Positions 17,386 to 26,120 of a stretch of 54,985 bases of DNA are shown piece after piece. The translations under genes were made by a program, and so were the position numbers. The notes under the pieces were generated by a model. The model did not search any database and was not told the origin of the DNA. It saw only the letters and a program-made list of their open reading frames with translations. The DNA is from Nitrospira sp. (GTDB taxonomy: Bacteria; Nitrospirota; Nitrospiria; Nitrospirales; Nitrospiraceae), in contig JAHBWU010000017.1 of assembly GCA_019636835.1 (NCBI GenBank), forward strand, positions 1-54,985, written 5' to 3'. Within the stretch, counting starts at the first letter, position 1; every line of letters begins with the position of its first letter.

Positions 17386-18532
17386 ATGTTAGAGGACGTG
17401 GAAGTGCGTGTTCGTGCCCTGGCGGAACAAGTCTCTGAACTACGGGGGCATCTTTGACTTCGCTCATATGACGGCCGACTTACAAGAACTCGAAGCGCAG
17501 ATGGGCCAGCCTCACTTCTGGAACGATGCCCGCGCCGCCGCAGCTGTGAGCCGGAAAAAGGCGACGATCGAGCGAGAGCTCCAGCAGTGGCGCGACATTC
17601 AAACCAAAATGGGCGATTTGGATGCGCTGCTGGAGCTTGCCCACGAGAGCGGCGACTCGACCCTGGAGACCGAGCTGGCGAGTGAGCTGAGTCAGTTGGA
17701 ACCGCGCCTCGCCACACTGCGCGTCGAGCTTCTCCTCTCTGGAGAACTGGACTCCAATAACGCCATTGTGGCGATTCACCCCGGTGCCGGCGGCACGGAA
17801 TCGCAGGATTGGGCGCAAATGCTCCTTCGGATGTATGTGCGGTGGGCGGAACACAAGAAATTCAAGGTGGAAACACTGGACCTGCTGCCAGGCGACGAAG
17901 CGGGCATCAAAAGCGTGACGATTTCGCTCACAGGAGCCTATGCCTATGGATACCTGAAGGCGGAAGCAGGCGTGCATCGCTTGGTGCGCATTTCCCCATT
18001 CGATTCCAACAAGCGGCGGCACACGTCGTTCGCCTCCGTCTTCGTGTATCCGGAGCTGAGCGAGGACATCGATGTCGTGGTCGAAGAAAAAGATCTCCGG
18101 ATCGACACCTTTCGGTCTGGCGGCGCAGGAGGTCAGAATGTCAATAAGGTGGAAACCGCGATCCGCATTACGCACTTGCCGACCGGTATCGTCGTGCAAT
18201 GCCAGAATGAGCGGTCCCAACTCCAGAATCGAAACGGGGCGATGAAAATCTTGAAGGCTCGCCTCTTCGAAGTGGAACAGAAGAAGAAGGAAGCCGAGTT
18301 CAACGCCATCGTCGGCGAAAAAAAGGACATCGCGTGGGGCAGCCAAATTCGCTCCTACGTGTTCCAGCCTTACCAACTGGTCAAAGATCACCGAACAGGT
18401 CATCAGATCAGCAACGTCTCATCCGTCATGGACGGAGATCTCGATGGATTCATCGAGGCTTTTTTGAAGAAGAAACTAGGGAAAGGGAGCGATCAACTCT
18501 CGCCGGTCGGTGGATCGGATGATGATTTGTAA
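17386..18532 (+). CDS. prfB: Peptide chain release factor 2, with programmed +1 frameshift
   Basis: RF2 ends translation at UGA and UAA. Translation starts at the ATG at 17386, with AAGGAGGG 8 bases upstream. Codons 1-23 are read, then an in-frame TGA (17455-17457) is met. A +1 shift at CTT-TGA continues into the main frame ([16 protein letters not shown]) to 18532, giving about 381 residues in all. The main frame has the anticodon-like SPF motif ([11 protein letters not shown]) and the GGQ loop ([17 protein letters not shown]). Translation stalls at the UGA when RF2 is scarce, so the gene regulates its own product. It lies between lnt and lysS. Confidence 0.97.
17441..17458 (+). promoter_or_regulatory. 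RF2 autoregulatory frameshift site
   Basis: The sequence TACGGGGGCATCTTTGAC contains an internal Shine-Dalgarno-like GGGGG a few bases before CTT TGA C. This is the layout of the bacterial prfB recoding site. The ribosome slips from CUU to UUU and resumes at GAC. The slip codon and stop codon are in frame with the 17386 start. Confidence 0.95.
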
Positions 18533-18548
18533 CAAGACACCGTATCGT

Positions 18549-18617
18549 GTGAAGCGTGAAGCGTATCTCGCGAACCTGAGGACCTTTGTTTGCGAGCGAC
18601 GAGATACGAACAACGGA
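18549..18617. repeat. REP-like palindromic repeat, copy 1
   Basis: The 18 bases at 18549-18566 (GTGAAGCGTGAAGCGTAT) occur again in reverse complement at 31421-31438. In this copy CGTATCTCG and CGAGATACG (about 18562-18570 and 18599-18607) can pair. Both copies also share GAGCGACGAG. It lies in the prfB-lysS spacer. The fold and recurrence point to a dispersed intergenic repeat family. Confidence 0.6.
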
Positions 18618-18628
18618 CGACGAGTGCC

Positions 18629-20113
18629 ATGGATGAACTGAACGAACAGCGACAGCAGCGGATCAAGAAACTTGAGCTCCTTCGAGAGGCCGGCGTCGCC
18701 CCGTACGGCAGCCGCTTTGAGGTGAAGGATCGGGCCGGACAATTACTCAAGCTGCATGGTGAGAAGAGCAAGGAGACCTTGGAGCAAGAAAAGGTCTCAT
18801 GCACGGTCGCGGGACGGGTCGTCGCCTTGCGGCGTTTCGGGAAGGCCGGGTTTGCCGTGCTGCAGGACGGGTCCGACCGCCTCCAAGTGTACCTCAAAAA
18901 AGATCTCCTCTCCGAACAGGCCTCCACTATCGTGGAACAACTCGACCTGGGGGACTGGATCGGCGTCACGGGAACGTTGTTCCGTACAAAGACGAACGAA
19001 TTCACGGTCGAGGTCCGTCACCTGACGTTTCTCAGCAAAGCCCTCCGGCCGCTTCCCGAAAAGTGGCATGGGCTGACGGACGTTGAAACCCGATATCGCC
19101 AGCGCTATGTTGATCTGATCGCCAACCCTCAGGTCCATCAGATCTTTTCGACCAGGAGCCGTATCATCGCCGGCATCCGGACGTTTCTCATTGAACGAGG
19201 GTTTCTCGAAGTCGAAACCCCGATGATGCATCCGATTCCCGGCGGTGCGAACGCCAAACCCTTCGTCACGCACCATAACGCTCTCGGCGTCGATCTTTAC
19301 TTGCGTATCGCGCCGGAGTTGTATTTGAAGCGCCTGATCGTCGGAGGATTTCCGCGCGTGTTCGAGATCAACCGCAACTTCCGGAATGAGGGCATCTCGA
19401 CGATCCACAACCCTGAATTCACGATGCTGGAGTTCTATGTGTCGTACGCGGATTTCCAGGATCTGATCGTCCTCACGGAAGAACTGGTCTCGAGCCTGGC
19501 TCAACAGATTCTCGGCAAGACGGTCATTCCGTACCAAGGGAAAGAAATCGTTCTCACGCCACCGTGGCGACGATGGTCTTACCACCAAGCCATCCTAGAG
19601 GTGAATAACATCGACCCATCGGCACTCCACGATCGAGAGAAGGCCTCGGCGGCCGCGAAACGGTTGAATGTACCGGTGGATCCGAAGGCATCGTTGTTCA
19701 CGATCGTCAACGAGATTTTCGAGGAGACCGTTGAACCTAATTTGCAACAGCCCACGTTTATTACCGACTACCCGATCGAGATCTCTCCGCTCGCAAGGCG
19801 GAAGGATGCGGACCCGAGCCTGACCGATCGATTCGAGCTGTACATTGCCGGGCGGGAAATCGCGAATGCCTTTTCCGAGTTGAACGATCCGTTGGACCAA
19901 CGCGAACGGTTTGAAGGTCAGGCGGCTCAGCGGGAGGCGGGTGATGAAGAAGCCCATCTCGTCGACGAAGATTTCCTTCGCGCCCTTGAATTCGGGATGC
20001 CGCCGACCGCCGGAGAAGGGATCGGGATCGACCGATTGATCATGCTGTTTACCGATCAGGCCTCCATCCGCGACGTCGTGCTTTTCCCACAGCTCAGACC
20101 AGAGAAATCGTAG
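18629..20113 (+). CDS. lysS: Lysyl-tRNA synthetase, class II
   Basis: 494 residues from the ATG at 18629 (MDELNEQRQQRIKKLELL). An upstream Met at 18590 would sit inside the repeat. The N-terminal OB-fold anticodon-binding domain covers about 55-150 (VAGRVVALRRFGKAGFAVLQ). The class II catalytic core shows motif 1 (IRTFLIERGFLEVETPMMHP), motif 2 (FEINRNFRNEGISTIHNPEF) and motif 3 (GEGIGIDRLIMLFTDQASIR). Length and motifs match bacterial LysRS. It charges tRNA-Lys in the cytosol. Its stop codon shares one base with the GTG start of the next gene. Confidence 0.96.
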   Translation: MDELNEQRQQRIKKLELLREAGVAPYGSRFEVKDRAGQLLKLHGEKSKETLEQEKVSCTVAGRVVALRRFGKAGFAVLQDGSDRLQVYLKKDLLSEQASTIVEQLDLGDWIGVTGTLFRTKTNEFTVEVRHLTFLSKALRPLPEKWHGLTDVETRYRQRYVDLIANPQVHQIFSTRSRIIAGIRTFLIERGFLEVETPMMHPIPGGANAKPFVTHHNALGVDLYLRIAPELYLKRLIVGGFPRVFEINRNFRNEGISTIHNPEFTMLEFYVSYADFQDLIVLTEELVSSLAQQILGKTVIPYQGKEIVLTPPWRRWSYHQAILEVNNIDPSALHDREKASAAAKRLNVPVDPKASLFTIVNEIFEETVEPNLQQPTFITDYPIEISPLARRKDADPSLTDRFELYIAGREIANAFSELNDPLDQRERFEGQAAQREAGDEEAHLVDEDFLRALEFGMPPTAGEGIGIDRLIMLFTDQASIRDVVLFPQLRPEKS

Positions 20114-21390
20114 TGGCCCTCCCTTATGAAATCTTCGTCGGGCTCCGCTACCTGCGCGCCAAGCGCCGCAACCGGACGATCTCGCTGAACACTTTCGTGT
20201 CGGTCGCCGGGATTACGCTGGGGGTGGCGGCGCTGATCGGTACCGTCGGCATCATGACCGGCTTCCGGGAAGACATTCAGAGCAAGATTCTCGGCACGAC
20301 GGCACATATCGTCGTCCAAGAGCGAATGAAAGAGCACATGACCGACTATGACCGTCTGACCGACAAGATCCAGACGGTGCCCGATGTCGTCGCAGCCACG
20401 CCGTTCGTGTTCCGCCAAGTGTTACTCACCACGCAGAGCGGGGTGCAAGGAATCATCTTGCGTGGAATCGATCCCAAACGAGAAGCCAATGTCACCGAGC
20501 TCGCCAAAAACATTACCGCTGGACAGCTGCTCGACTTGCTCACCCCTGTGAAAGTGATGCAGGCTCCGGTCGATGATCCTCAAGGCGACCTCCGCCCCAC
20601 TGAAAAACCTGGCATCATTCTCGGCAAAGAGTTGGCGCTCAGGCTGGGGGTGTTTGTCGGCGATACGGTCAACGTGGTCTCTCCCGTCGGTCCGATCAGC
20701 GCGATGGGGATGGTGCCCAAGATCCGGACATTTGCCGTGGTCGCCCTGTTCCACTCAGGAATGTTCGAATACGATTCTTCATTTGCCTATATCGAACTCG
20801 GTGAGGCACAGAAATTTTTCAACCTGGGCGCGAGCGTAACCGGCATTGAAGTCAAGGTCACGGATGTGTTCCGGGCCGGAGAGATCGCCCACAATATTGA
20901 ACAGGAGTTGGGATTCAGCCATGGAGCCAGAGATTGGATGCAGATGAATCGCAATCTTTTCTCGGCCCTGAAGTTGGAGAAGACGATGATGTTTCTCCTT
21001 CTGGTCTTGATCACGATCGTGGCCTCATTCAACATCGTCAGCACCCTGACGATGATCGTAACGGAGAAGCAGAAAGAAATCGCGATCCTCAAGGCGATGG
21101 GCGCAACGAAGCGCAGTATCCGGCGCATCTTCATGCTGAACGGATTGATCATCGGATTTGCGGGAACAGGCATCGGCATTCCCTTGGGCTACGCGTTTCT
21201 CTGGCTGATTCAAACGTTTTGGACGTTCGACCCGAGCGTCTACTACATCTCGACCATTCCGGTTCATGTGTTGGCCGAAGACGTGCTCCTCGTGGCAGGT
21301 TCCGCCATCCTGATCAGCTTTTTGGCGACGGTCTATCCGGCCAATCAGGCCGCGAAGCTGGAACCGGTCGCTGCCTTACGCTATGAATAG
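20113..21390 (+). CDS. lolC: LolC/LolE-family lipoprotein-releasing permease
   Basis: 425 residues starting at a GTG that overlaps the lysS stop by one base. An N-terminal transmembrane helix (SLNTFVSVAGITLGVAALIG) is followed by a large periplasmic domain (about 50-265), then three C-terminal helices (FLLLVLITIVASFNIVSTLT, MLNGLIIGFAGTGIGIPLGY, LLVAGSAILISFLATVYPAN). This is the MacB/FtsX topology of LolC/E. The N-terminal YEIFVGLRYLRAKRR is typical of the family. With lolD downstream it should release lipoproteins from the inner membrane. Only one LolC/E-type gene is present, so a homodimeric LolF-like arrangement is possible. Confidence 0.9.
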   Translation: MALPYEIFVGLRYLRAKRRNRTISLNTFVSVAGITLGVAALIGTVGIMTGFREDIQSKILGTTAHIVVQERMKEHMTDYDRLTDKIQTVPDVVAATPFVFRQVLLTTQSGVQGIILRGIDPKREANVTELAKNITAGQLLDLLTPVKVMQAPVDDPQGDLRPTEKPGIILGKELALRLGVFVGDTVNVVSPVGPISAMGMVPKIRTFAVVALFHSGMFEYDSSFAYIELGEAQKFFNLGASVTGIEVKVTDVFRAGEIAHNIEQELGFSHGARDWMQMNRNLFSALKLEKTMMFLLLVLITIVASFNIVSTLTMIVTEKQKEIAILKAMGATKRSIRRIFMLNGLIIGFAGTGIGIPLGYAFLWLIQTFWTFDPSVYYISTIPVHVLAEDVLLVAGSAILISFLATVYPANQAAKLEPVAALRYE

Positions 21391-21404
21391 AACACGGGCA
21401 AAGG

Positions 21405-21476
21405 ATCGAGGGCCGAGGACTGAACCGAGAACCACAGACTCAAGTGCCGAGTAACGAGGACTGAGAGTAAGAATAT
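21405..21476 (+). repeat. Imperfect direct repeats in the lolC-lolD spacer
   Basis: CGAGGACTGA occurs at 21414-21423 and 21455-21464, within a purine-rich, low-complexity run of related CCGAGxAC and ACxGAG words. It may be another dispersed repeat type of this genome. No secondary structure is obvious. Confidence 0.4.
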
Positions 21477-21480
21477 TGGA

Positions 21481-22143
21481 ATGATAAAAGTTACGAACCT
21501 CCATAAGTCTTTTTCGATGGGGTCCTATGAACTGCCCGTCCTCAAGGGGATTAATCTTGAGATTCAGCGCGGCGAGCTGGTGGCGATTGTGGGAGCTTCG
21601 GGAGCCGGCAAGAGTACCCTGCTCCATATTATCGGGACCCTTGATAAACCGACCGGGGGCACCGTCACATTTGATGGGCAAGACCTCTTTCGGATGACGG
21701 ATACACAGCAGGCGGAATTCCGGAATCAGCGGATCGGGTTCGTATTTCAGTTCCATCACTTGCTCGCCGAGTTCACCGCGTTGGAAAATGCCTGCATGCC
21801 TGCGCTCGTGCAACGTCGTGAACCTGTCTCTGTCAGAGCCGACGCCACAACCCTGCTCACGGAAGTCGGATTGGGGCATCGGCTTCACCACAAGCCCGGA
21901 GAACTGTCGGGCGGCGAACAGCAGCGGGTCGCGATGGCACGCGCGTTAATGCAGAATCCGGACTTGGTCTTGGCTGATGAACCGACCGGGAACCTCGACA
22001 CACACAGCGGGGAAGGGCTGTTCGGGTTGATGCGCTCCTTGAACAAGACACGGGGAACGACGTTCGTGATCGTCACGCATAACGACAAGCTCTCCGCCCA
22101 GTCCGACCGTATCATTCACATGCAAGATGGCCAAATCGTCTGA
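21481..22143 (+). CDS. lolD: LolD-type ABC ATPase
   Basis: 220 residues, full length for LolD. Walker A is VGASGAGKSTLLHIIG, with Q-loop FVFQFHHLLAEFTALEN (the FQ-HHLL-EFTALEN signature of LolD), the ABC signature LSGGEQQRVAMARALMQNPD, Walker B LVLADEPTGNLD and H-loop VIVTHND. It powers release of outer-membrane lipoproteins by the adjacent permease. A short spacer with repeats separates the two, but they are co-directional and presumably co-transcribed. Confidence 0.94.
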   Translation: MIKVTNLHKSFSMGSYELPVLKGINLEIQRGELVAIVGASGAGKSTLLHIIGTLDKPTGGTVTFDGQDLFRMTDTQQAEFRNQRIGFVFQFHHLLAEFTALENACMPALVQRREPVSVRADATTLLTEVGLGHRLHHKPGELSGGEQQRVAMARALMQNPDLVLADEPTGNLDTHSGEGLFGLMRSLNKTRGTTFVIVTHNDKLSAQSDRIIHMQDGQIV

Positions 22144-22248
22144 TCGATCGGATACCCTCATCGTGACATCCTCTCGCCCCTGTTCGACTCCGGCGTTCTA
22201 GAGCATGCCATGTTGCCGCCGCATGCGGTGTTGGCCGGCTGCGTTTTC

Positions 22249-22277
22249 TTGACGAACTACCATTCCTTCTCTAGACT
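22249..22277 (+). promoter_or_regulatory. Sigma-70-type promoter for the outer-membrane barrel gene
   Basis: TTGACG (22249-22254), a 17-base spacer and TAGACT (22272-22277) lie about 33 bases before the start codon at 22310. The -35 matches five of six and the -10 four of six positions of the consensus. Confidence 0.55.
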
Positions 22278-22309
22278 CGCCAAGGTGTTCATTCGCTCAA
22301 GGATCTGAG

Positions 22310-23455
22310 ATGCGCTGTTCACCACCGCTTCGCATAGGCCTGTTGCTGGCCGCTTCAGCGTTGCCGTCTCATGTATCAGCAGCCGAATTTGTGATCGCGG
22401 GTCCTCGTGCCATGGGCATGGGCGGCGCCGGCGTTGCCGTCACAACCAATGCGCTCGCAACCTATTGGAACCCGGCCGGCTTGGCCATGACTCAAACCGT
22501 GGACATTCGCGCCCAAGGAGGCGGACAAGCAACTGATCGCCTCGGTTTAGGTGATGCGCTTAATGACCTGGAAAAATTCAATGCCGGCGATACATCTCCG
22601 ACCAATCTGACAAGGGCTCAGTCGATCGCCGATCGGGTCAATCGATCAGGTGCCGCTGTTTCCGTCAACGGATCCGCCGGTCTGTATCTCAAAGGACACC
22701 TTGGTGAACATGCGTTCGGATTCAATGTGTCTGACGTCGCCACTGGAGGCGGATTCGTCTCGACACCTGTGCAGGCATCCCAACCGGGCGGACCGGGGAC
22801 ACCCATTACTGTGGCCGGCCAGATGGCGCTTCGTGGCCTCGAAGCCAGACAGTTGGCCTTCTCCTATGCCTATGCCTTTTCCGACAAAACCTTTTCAATC
22901 GGAATTACCGCGAAGGTCATTCAAGGCGCAGCCTACAACGGCTCTACCAACCTCCAGGGTGGAAGCGGAGTGAGCACGATCGATCATTTCGGCAAACCGA
23001 ACATCTCAACGACCTATGGAATTGACATAGGAGCAATCTATCGCCCATCCTCGTGGATTAGGTTTGGAATCGTCGCGAAGGACATCAATAAACCGACCTT
23101 CGATGCTGCGGACGGAGGGGAGTTGAAATTAGAACCGCAAGTTCGGGCCGGCATCGCGATCAATCCGTACTCTTCTCTGACATTGACGGCCGATGTGGAT
23201 GCGACCTCGAACAAGACCTTTGTGCCCGGGGTGAAAAGCCAACTCTTGAGTCTGGGAGTTGAACAAACGATCTTGTCCGAATTTCTTTCGTTTAGGGTCG
23301 GTACCTTCAAGAACATGCAGGATGCAACCACCCCCTTCGTTCCTACGGCAGGGTTAGGCCTCAGGTGGTTTTCCTTCCGTGCAGATGCCGGGGGAGGGTA
23401 TGACTTCCGTGAAAAGGGTGCTCTGGTTTCCGCCTCTATTTCATTGACATTCTAA
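22310..23455 (+). CDS. Outer-membrane beta-barrel protein, TraF/FadL-like
   Basis: 381 residues. A signal peptide (LLLAASALPSHVSAAE) precedes FVIAGPRAMGMGGAGVAVTT and NALATYWNPAGLAM. These are the plug-region signature shared by FadL/OmpP1 and the plasmid-TraF-like outer-membrane family (PF13729 type). The C-terminus alternates polar and aromatic residues through several strands and ends in ASISLTF, with the terminal Phe used for BAM recognition. It may transport small hydrophobic molecules; the substrate is not known. A lipoprotein gene follows 14 bases downstream and may belong to the same transcript. Confidence 0.78.
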   Translation: MRCSPPLRIGLLLAASALPSHVSAAEFVIAGPRAMGMGGAGVAVTTNALATYWNPAGLAMTQTVDIRAQGGGQATDRLGLGDALNDLEKFNAGDTSPTNLTRAQSIADRVNRSGAAVSVNGSAGLYLKGHLGEHAFGFNVSDVATGGGFVSTPVQASQPGGPGTPITVAGQMALRGLEARQLAFSYAYAFSDKTFSIGITAKVIQGAAYNGSTNLQGGSGVSTIDHFGKPNISTTYGIDIGAIYRPSSWIRFGIVAKDINKPTFDAADGGELKLEPQVRAGIAINPYSSLTLTADVDATSNKTFVPGVKSQLLSLGVEQTILSEFLSFRVGTFKNMQDATTPFVPTAGLGLRWFSFRADAGGGYDFREKGALVSASISLTF

Positions 23456-23469
23456 TGGTATACTAGATC

Positions 23470-24075
23470 ATGCTGTCTCGATCATATGCGTACATAATAT
23501 CCGCGATGACTTTTGTTTTGCTGCTCGGAGGCTGCGGCGGCTTGCAGGAAGTGTGGGAAGGCCCCGGCGCTAGGGTCTTTCGACCGCAGACCATCGCCGT
23601 GTTGCCGCCGATGGCGAGCCAATACGACAGCGCCCGCGAAGACATTCAAGATGTCCTGGCTGGAGCACTCAACCGTCAGGGCAATATCGAACGGGTCGTT
23701 TCACCCGAGAACGTGACCGATATCTTTCAGGCATCAAAAGAGGCGTTTGATTCGCTCGTGTTTTATTTCTCTCGTCTGGAGATGACGGGTCAATCCGATA
23801 AAGAATCGGCCATCAAGCTCGGGAAAGCGCTCAACGTCGACTCCTTTCTCGTGGTGCGGGTTAATTCGTGGGAATACGTGCGGAAGGAGGGAGACAACGT
23901 GGGGCGGGTCGGGATGAGCCTCCGGTTGATCGATGCCGCAACCGGCACGACAGTCTGGAAAGCGCGCCATGAACGGTCCAGCAGCTATATGTTCATCAAG
24001 CCGAGCCTGAAGGACATCGCCAAAGAACTCGCCGACGAGATGATCAAGTACATGCCTCCACAGGCGAAGCGGTAG
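23470..24075 (+). CDS. Outer-membrane lipoprotein, CsgG/GNA1162-like (tentative)
   Basis: 201 residues. The signal peptide ends in a lipobox, LLLGGCGG. After it, TIAVLPPMASQYDSAREDIQ resembles the opening strand and helix of DUF799/GNA1162-type and CsgG-related lipoproteins (IAVLPP). Later strands are SFLVVRVNSWEYVRKEG and GMSLRLIDAATGTTVWKARH, the latter typical of this fold. Processed by Lnt and moved by Lol proteins encoded just upstream. Function unknown. It shares a likely transcript with the barrel protein. Confidence 0.7.
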   Translation: MLSRSYAYIISAMTFVLLLGGCGGLQEVWEGPGARVFRPQTIAVLPPMASQYDSAREDIQDVLAGALNRQGNIERVVSPENVTDIFQASKEAFDSLVFYFSRLEMTGQSDKESAIKLGKALNVDSFLVVRVNSWEYVRKEGDNVGRVGMSLRLIDAATGTTVWKARHERSSSYMFIKPSLKDIAKELADEMIKYMPPQAKR

Positions 24076-24165
24076 AATTCACTCGTCATCCGGCTGATCT
24101 ACATCTCCATCCTTGCTGGTATTCTCAGAAACCTAGCTATTCTACTCCTGCACCGGAATGAAGCT

Positions 24166-24250
24166 CCCCGCAGCAAGCTGCGGGGTATCACAGAACTCAA
24201 TTTCGCAGACCTCTCGGATGCAGAGGCGAACCCCGTAGCAAGCTACGGGG
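24166..24250. repeat. Two related palindromes (REP-like pair)
   Basis: CCCCGCAGCAAGCTGCGGGG at 24166-24185 and CCCCGTAGCAAGCTACGGGG at 24231-24250 are each perfect inverted repeats with an 8-bp stem-capable arm and the shared AGCAAGCT centre. They differ by one compensated base pair (C-G to T-A), so pairing is conserved. They follow the lipoprotein gene and may help end its transcript or stabilise it. The rest of 24076-24331 holds no gene. Confidence 0.75.
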
Positions 24251-24331
24251 AATATTCAAGTTTAACCAGTCATAGATAAAACCGGGCGTCGTGCCATCAG
24301 TGCCGAACTCGATTTTTAATGTGTGGTGATG

Positions 24332-24351
24332 CACAGAACAAGACCCCACCC
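24332..24351 (+). repeat. Left arm of a 20-bp inverted repeat flanking the HESGH gene
   Basis: CACAGAACAAGACCCCACCC matches the reverse complement of 25926-25945 at 19 of 20 positions. The two arms enclose about 1.6 kb that holds one lower-GC gene. They look like the ends of a mobile or once-mobile unit, although no transposase is present. Confidence 0.6.
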
Positions 24352-24459
24352 CCTAGATCTTTCTCGCGCCATCGGGCTGCCTACCGGGGTGTCTTACGGT
24401 CAATCTCGCATGCGCGGTCCCATGTGTGCGGTGCGTGCCTAATAGGCCGAGGAAAGCAG

Positions 24460-25332
24460 CTAGTTCATTCCACAACTTCCTAGACTGATCGTCACTCCGG
24501 GATGCTTGCTCTTCCAAAAATTGAACGCTTCATCATCTATGATTTCAAGGGTCTTATGTCCTCGCTCACAGGTATGGCCCGATTCATGGGCAAAGAGGGC
24601 GAAGTAACATGCCTGACGGTCCTCAAGGTTTGGCAGTGTTCGTACAGTGGCGAGGAAACCTGGACACATATGGCACTTTTTCGTCAAAGGACTTGCCCAG
24701 CCGCTCGCGCCTTTACACATTCCATCCATTGACTTTTCACATACAACTTTACCGTTCTTCTTAAAGCGATTCTCTAGACAGCTTCCTATGTTGACAGGCC
24801 AGCCCCTAATAGCTTCAAGCGCCTTTTCAAATTCATTCCAATTATCGGCTCCCCAGTCAATTGCCTGGCCGATTTCTGTTGTCTCTTGTGTTGAACAATC
24901 TGTAACATTTGATGCTGCTGGAGATTGCTCTTCGTCAGTAATTGCGACCGTCTTTAGCATCTTATCCTTACACGTGAAGTCATTCGTGACAGTACTCACC
25001 GCATCCTCCCATTTAGTTCCCCCGATATGCCGTTGGTATGTCGCCTTGAATTTCGTTGTGTCATTTTCAATGTGTTCCAAATCCTGTTTTTTCGTCCACT
25101 CCTTTCCAGGTTCAATCTTCTGATGTCCGTCCACACCAAAAATGGATTCCGTGCGCCACTTATCAGCCTTATAATCGTAGTATTGAAACTTTGTGACCTT
25201 AATTTCGTCTGCCGTCTCGTTTTTGAAGGTGATTTCTACATTGCTGCAGACATCACCGATCGCAAAGGCGTGTCCTATCATTGCCATTAGACCCATCGAT
25301 GTTGCCGCTACTATGATGGCTGTTCTGTACAT
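24460..25332 (-). CDS. Secreted protein with a HESGH motif, putative zinc metallopeptidase
   Basis: 290 residues from the ATG at 25332, which has AAAGGAGGG upstream (longer readings to 25524 lack this). The signal peptide is MYRTAIIVAATSMGLMAMIG followed by HAFA. Residues 25-130 form a beta-rich region (VEITFKNETADEIKVTKFQY). The C-terminal half has spaced Cys residues and ALFAHESGHTCERGHKTLEI followed by IDDEAFNFW. HESGH fits the HExxH zinc motif, and the downstream IDDE offers a third ligand, as in gluzincins. I do not recognise a named family. Base composition is visibly more AT-rich than the neighbours, and the gene lies inside a 20-bp inverted repeat, so transfer is likely. Confidence 0.65.
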   Translation of the reverse strand: MYRTAIIVAATSMGLMAMIGHAFAIGDVCSNVEITFKNETADEIKVTKFQYYDYKADKWRTESIFGVDGHQKIEPGKEWTKKQDLEHIENDTTKFKATYQRHIGGTKWEDAVSTVTNDFTCKDKMLKTVAITDEEQSPAASNVTDCSTQETTEIGQAIDWGADNWNEFEKALEAIRGWPVNIGSCLENRFKKNGKVVCEKSMDGMCKGASGWASPLTKKCHMCPGFLATVRTLPNLEDRQACYFALFAHESGHTCERGHKTLEIIDDEAFNFWKSKHPGVTISLGSCGMN

Positions 25333-25925
25333 ACCGTCCCTCCTTTTACTGTGGTTCATGAAGCCCACAGGGGGTGCCCTTCGTCTCGTGACTTGATGCA
25401 TAATGGCCAGGCGAATCACCAATAGCCCGCTGCAGCAGTTCGAATGCTCGTCCGAGAGTCGACTCGTATTTCGAGATCGGCATAACAGGTTGCTCCGAAC
25501 AGATTCACAGCAATATTCAGCCAAGGATGACCGTCCAACATTTGTTATTGAAAGTCTCTCAGGTCACTTCGTTTTTTATATGGCTTCGTCAAAGTCGATA
25601 AGCAATGGATGTGCCTCATCGATCGGAACTCAGCATCCGCACATTCCACAGTTTAGTATCGTAAGATCTACCAGGAAATACACATGCCTATGGGATGGAT
25701 GTCAGCGCAGACGGATCTGAGGAAAGTGATACTTGGGTATCGAAAAGGATACGGGTGTGTATCTTTTTGAGGAACCAGATCGCTGGTGACCAAGATGACA
25801 CGAGATTGGACCCTATACATCCACTCCGACAACTCAAGTAGCTTTCAAGAAGAAATCACTGCGATCGCTGATACGCGACCTTCTTGGTTCCTCAGACAAG
25901 TATCGGAAGAAGCGAGTCAGTTGTA
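25333..25925. other. Gene-free stretch upstream of the HESGH gene
   Basis: There are no convincing genes on either strand. It must contain the promoter of the HESGH gene (minus strand). GAGGAACC near 25770 and GGTTCCTC near 25890 can pair but have no clear role. The region shares the AT-richer character of the gene. Confidence 0.4.
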
Positions 25926-25945
25926 GGGTTGGGTCTTGTTCTGTG
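25926..25945 (-). repeat. Right arm of the 20-bp inverted repeat
   Basis: GGGTTGGGTCTTGTTCTGTG pairs with 24332-24351 (19 of 20). The run from here to 26120, downstream of trpA, has no recognisable gene and no clear terminator. Confidence 0.6.
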
Positions 25946-26120
25946 TATAACTGACTCTGCCTGTTTCAGTCAGCAGCTGGAGAGAATTCCGGTCGCTTTG
26001 CCGTTCGCAAAAGAGGGCTGACTCGCCACTTCTCTAAGAGAGTGAAGTTTGCAGATGGAGACGACAGTGAAGGACTCGTGCAAAGAATGATGTGTGGAGA
26101 TCATATGGCCGAACAGCTAG

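Noticed and set aside
24166..24250. CRISPR array from the repeated palindromes
   Set aside because: Only two units, palindromic, with no spacer pattern and no cas genes.
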